Positions 61,363 through 64,000 of a DNA stretch of 64,000 bases are shown here, one piece after another. The stretch covers positions 1,587,592 to 1,651,591 of the forward strand of contig CM060466.1 of NCBI GenBank assembly GCA_030544235.1, given 5' to 3'. Below the pieces are notes generated by a model. That model was not told the DNA's origin. It made no database searches and worked only from the letters and a program-made list of their open reading frames with translations. Made by a program: the position numbers and the translations under genes. Source of the stretch: Lepturacanthus savala (taxonomy: Eukaryota; Chordata; Actinopteri; Scombriformes; Trichiuridae). Positions within the stretch are counted from its first letter, which is position 1. Every line of letters starts with the position of its first letter.

Positions 61363-64000
61363 GTCAGTCCAATCTTTTGTCCTGTCCTTCCTGTATGAAT
61401 AAACCTTTTTCACAGGTACGAAAAAATCGAGAGAGAGTGATAAAGGAACAGCTGATATTTAACATGCTATTCTTTGGTACACAGTAAGAGAGTCTGACTG
61501 TTATGATGAATGAAAGATTTTATAGCTCAACAGCAGGGAAGAGTGCATAAAGTGCATAATGAATGGTCATAAAATGTGTTTTGAGTAACAAATGAACCCA
61601 CATCCCCTAATTGACAGCTGCAAAGGCCCAACAGCAGGCTTCATCTGGGTTGACAATTCTGTTCCAAAGAACTAGGCTGCCTGGTAAAATGTGTTGAAAA
61701 CTCTGTGATGGTTTTGTATATATCTTATTTTACCACCTAATGGTTATCCATCCTATGGACATAATTTAAGCCTTGCAATCAGGCTATATAACAGCATACT
61801 TACCGTATTGAGTAAGTTGAGATGGATGATTTAGTACATGTCTATGCTGCTTTATCATATTTTTTAATTGCTTATTGCATTAATTTATTATTTTTCTTAT
61901 TGCACTACTTGATTAGGTCAGTTGTATTTTGAAACAAAAATGATTTCCTTTAAACCATAAGTGTGTTATCACCGTGGATCAAAACTAATTCTTGACTTTT
62001 TATAATTCTTGACCTAATTTAAAAAAGTAATAACTGAAACTCTTTACAATCTTGAGCCCAGTACGTATTTATCCTTATTGTATGTACAGAAGATTATTTA
62101 ATAAGCTTTATGTATTATTTAACATTTGTTATGTCCTGTTATATAACTAGGTCCTGCGATCTGGGAGGACACTGAAATACCAGACTTTGATTACAATGGA
62201 GGGTCCAAACATATGTCCACATGTTCGGAATATGGAGAGTTACCAAAAAATGAAGAAAAAGAATACCCTAATCTCACTTTGTTAGCTTTGGATCCAATTA
62301 ATTAAGAATATCCCAAAGCGAATATCTATCTCTACTGCCCTACAGTCAGTTTGCCCGTCCAAAATTGTTGGCTCTTGATTAAGGCTGAAAAATAGCAGCT
62401 GTCGATATGCATCCATCACGACTGCAAGTCTCTCAAAAAGCACTGTGTAAATGATGAACGAGGTGAATTTAGCCCCGTGCCAACCTAAGGAAAGCCTATA
62501 AGCCGGTGCCCAGCATGCAGCTTTCAATAGTCAGCAGGCATTAATATGCACACAATGTGGAGTACATACCTATGAAAGACAGATGCTGTGCAGGCCACAG
62601 TGTATACAGTAGGTGGCTTGGCTGTATATTTTCCTGCAGTTTGTTGTCCTAATGTCAAATTTAAGGTTAGATTTAATGTGTAATTTATAAATTAATAATG
62701 TGTATATGTATCTACTTGTACTGACTCCTAAATTAAATTACTCTCTATGCTGCACCACTATATTAAAAAAATAATAAAATGTTTTGGAATCAATTTATAA
62801 ATTTCCCTGTACGTAACCCTGATACTTTTGTTATCCTTCGACATTATGGAGTTGAAGGAGAATGCTTTAAAAAAGAGAAAAGCTTTAAACAAACGTAGTT
62901 AAGAACTTAAATTATGAAGTGATACACCTGGACTAATTTGATATTATTTCATCATTCTACAGATGTTTCTGTTGGACATCTGCAGAGTCTTCCCACTTCT
63001 ATGTCTATATAATTCATTTTCCAATGGATTATTCAAACATTAGGTACAAAATATATGTTTTATTATACAGATAAAAGAACAAAAGATTAAAGCAAAATTG
63101 TAAAATTGTTTTGTCAAGGGGAAATATTACAGGAAGTTTAGGGTGATATAAAGAAATTAGTTTAAAGTCCTGGTGTGAGGAATTATAAGAATTTATATTT
63201 ATAATTGTAAGAATTCATTATGTAGGGGGTTGTTCTGGCTTCTGAGCCCATTTTCTTTGTTTTTCACATTGTTATTTTCTTCATTGTCAGCCTTTTTACC
63301 AGGAGCCTAGGCGTCAGTGAAGTGAAAGTCATGTGCTTCTTTCGTTTGCTATTGACAAAGACTTTTATTGTATCATCGGGAAAGTATTTATAGCCCGTGC
63401 TACATGAGCTAATGTTAGTTGCTATAAACACACACCTGTCCGAACAGAACAGGTGGGGTTTTACTGTTTTTAAAGCCCCGTGTTGAACAGAGAGCACAAC
63501 CACAACGCTGCTATAGCCTTTGCAGACTTATTTTTCAATTGTTACGTTTTTTTAAAAAATGTTATGCGTGTGCATATGGAATTCATGTGGCATGGTAGGT
63601 TTGTAACATAGAAATTACACTTAAAATTTCAGTGAAACATAAATTAACTTGAGGGAAAGAAATTGTAAATGAAAGAATTGCTATAACTTGTATTTAGGGT
63701 TCAGGTTAGATTTAGACATGCATATGAACACGCATTCCTGCAATTACACAGTACCCAGTAGCCCTTAGTTTTACCGTGTTCAGGAGCCCACCTTGAATTA
63801 TCACAGTAGCTTCACATGAAAGCAGATCTCAAACAGAGATAAACACAGGATTACGGCTTAATGCTGTTAGGGACACAGACCTTAAGAAACCCTGCCTGGG
63901 AGGTGTAGGGTTTCATGGTGACTGGTGAGAGACTAGTAAAATGATCCCAAAGATCGGCACGTGAGAGCTCTGTGTAGGAACGTGGGGAGAAACTGTGAAA
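61363..64000 (+). other. rbm20: rbm20 intron 5 (continues past the window)
   Basis: AT-rich intron. I looked for the RRM exon (expected HICNLP-type RNP2 start) and did not find it. No transposon ends or RNA genes are recognised here. Confidence 0.75.

Noticed and set aside
61363..64000. RRM exon of rbm20
   Set aside because: Looked for the HICNLP-type start and the RNP motifs in all frames by eye and found none.

Overview
The window reads as a stretch of a ray-finned (teleost-like) fish chromosome. The evidence is split, spliced vertebrate genes with long AT-rich introns, very long dinucleotide microsatellites, and many short hAT-type and TTAA-flanked (piggyBac-like) non-autonomous DNA transposons. 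There are no bacterial operons, no CRISPR array, and no tRNA or rRNA gene that I can recognise.

Two protein-coding genes are supported, both on the + strand. (1) The last four coding exons of the cohesin ATPase subunit gene smc3 (354-545, 2011-2188, 3339-3445, 5411-5482) encode the C-terminal 182 residues, including the ABC signature motif, Walker B and D-loop of the C-terminal ATPase head. A 3' UTR follows with poly(A) signals near 5898 and 6308. (2) The 5' part of rbm20, a striated-muscle splicing regulator, is present as four exons (55026-56061, 57336-57400, 57861-57970, 61262-61362). These carry the leucine-rich N-terminal block and the U1-type C2H2 zinc finger, which is split across exons 2 and 3. 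The RRM, RS domain and C-terminal finger must lie beyond the right edge. The smc3-rbm20 order in the same orientation is the same neighbourhood as in human chromosome 10q25, which supports both calls.

The roughly 48 kb between the smc3 3' end and rbm20 exon 2 holds no convincing protein gene. It must contain the rbm20 promoter and first coding exon, which I could not identify; three weak candidates are given (7.7, 18.2 and 41.2 kb). This interval contains two large fold-back (inverted) repeat clusters built from tandem units (8.8-11.2 kb and 13.9-15.96 kb), a ~400 bp tandem duplication (12.95-13.76 kb), a 14-copy decamer satellite (16391-16530), a degenerate minisatellite (42.86-43.2 kb), several long microsatellites, and islands of higher-complexity sequence that look like cis-regulatory DNA (notably 32.7-33.1 kb with a MEF2 site, and 38.3-38.75 kb).

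The introns of both genes carry transposon relics. smc3 has a 203 bp near-perfect fold-back hAT MITE with an intact 8 bp target duplication, a 386 bp TTAA-type element and a BED-finger hAT fragment. rbm20 has a 223 bp hAT-like element, a 562 bp TTAA-type element and a frameshifted, internally deleted hAT transposase relic. I see no evidence for a wholly new biological system. The most unusual signals are the two fold-backs, the four TE-borne perfect DR1 nuclear-receptor motifs, and a convergent pair of CTCF-like motifs bracketing the presumed rbm20 regulatory interval.
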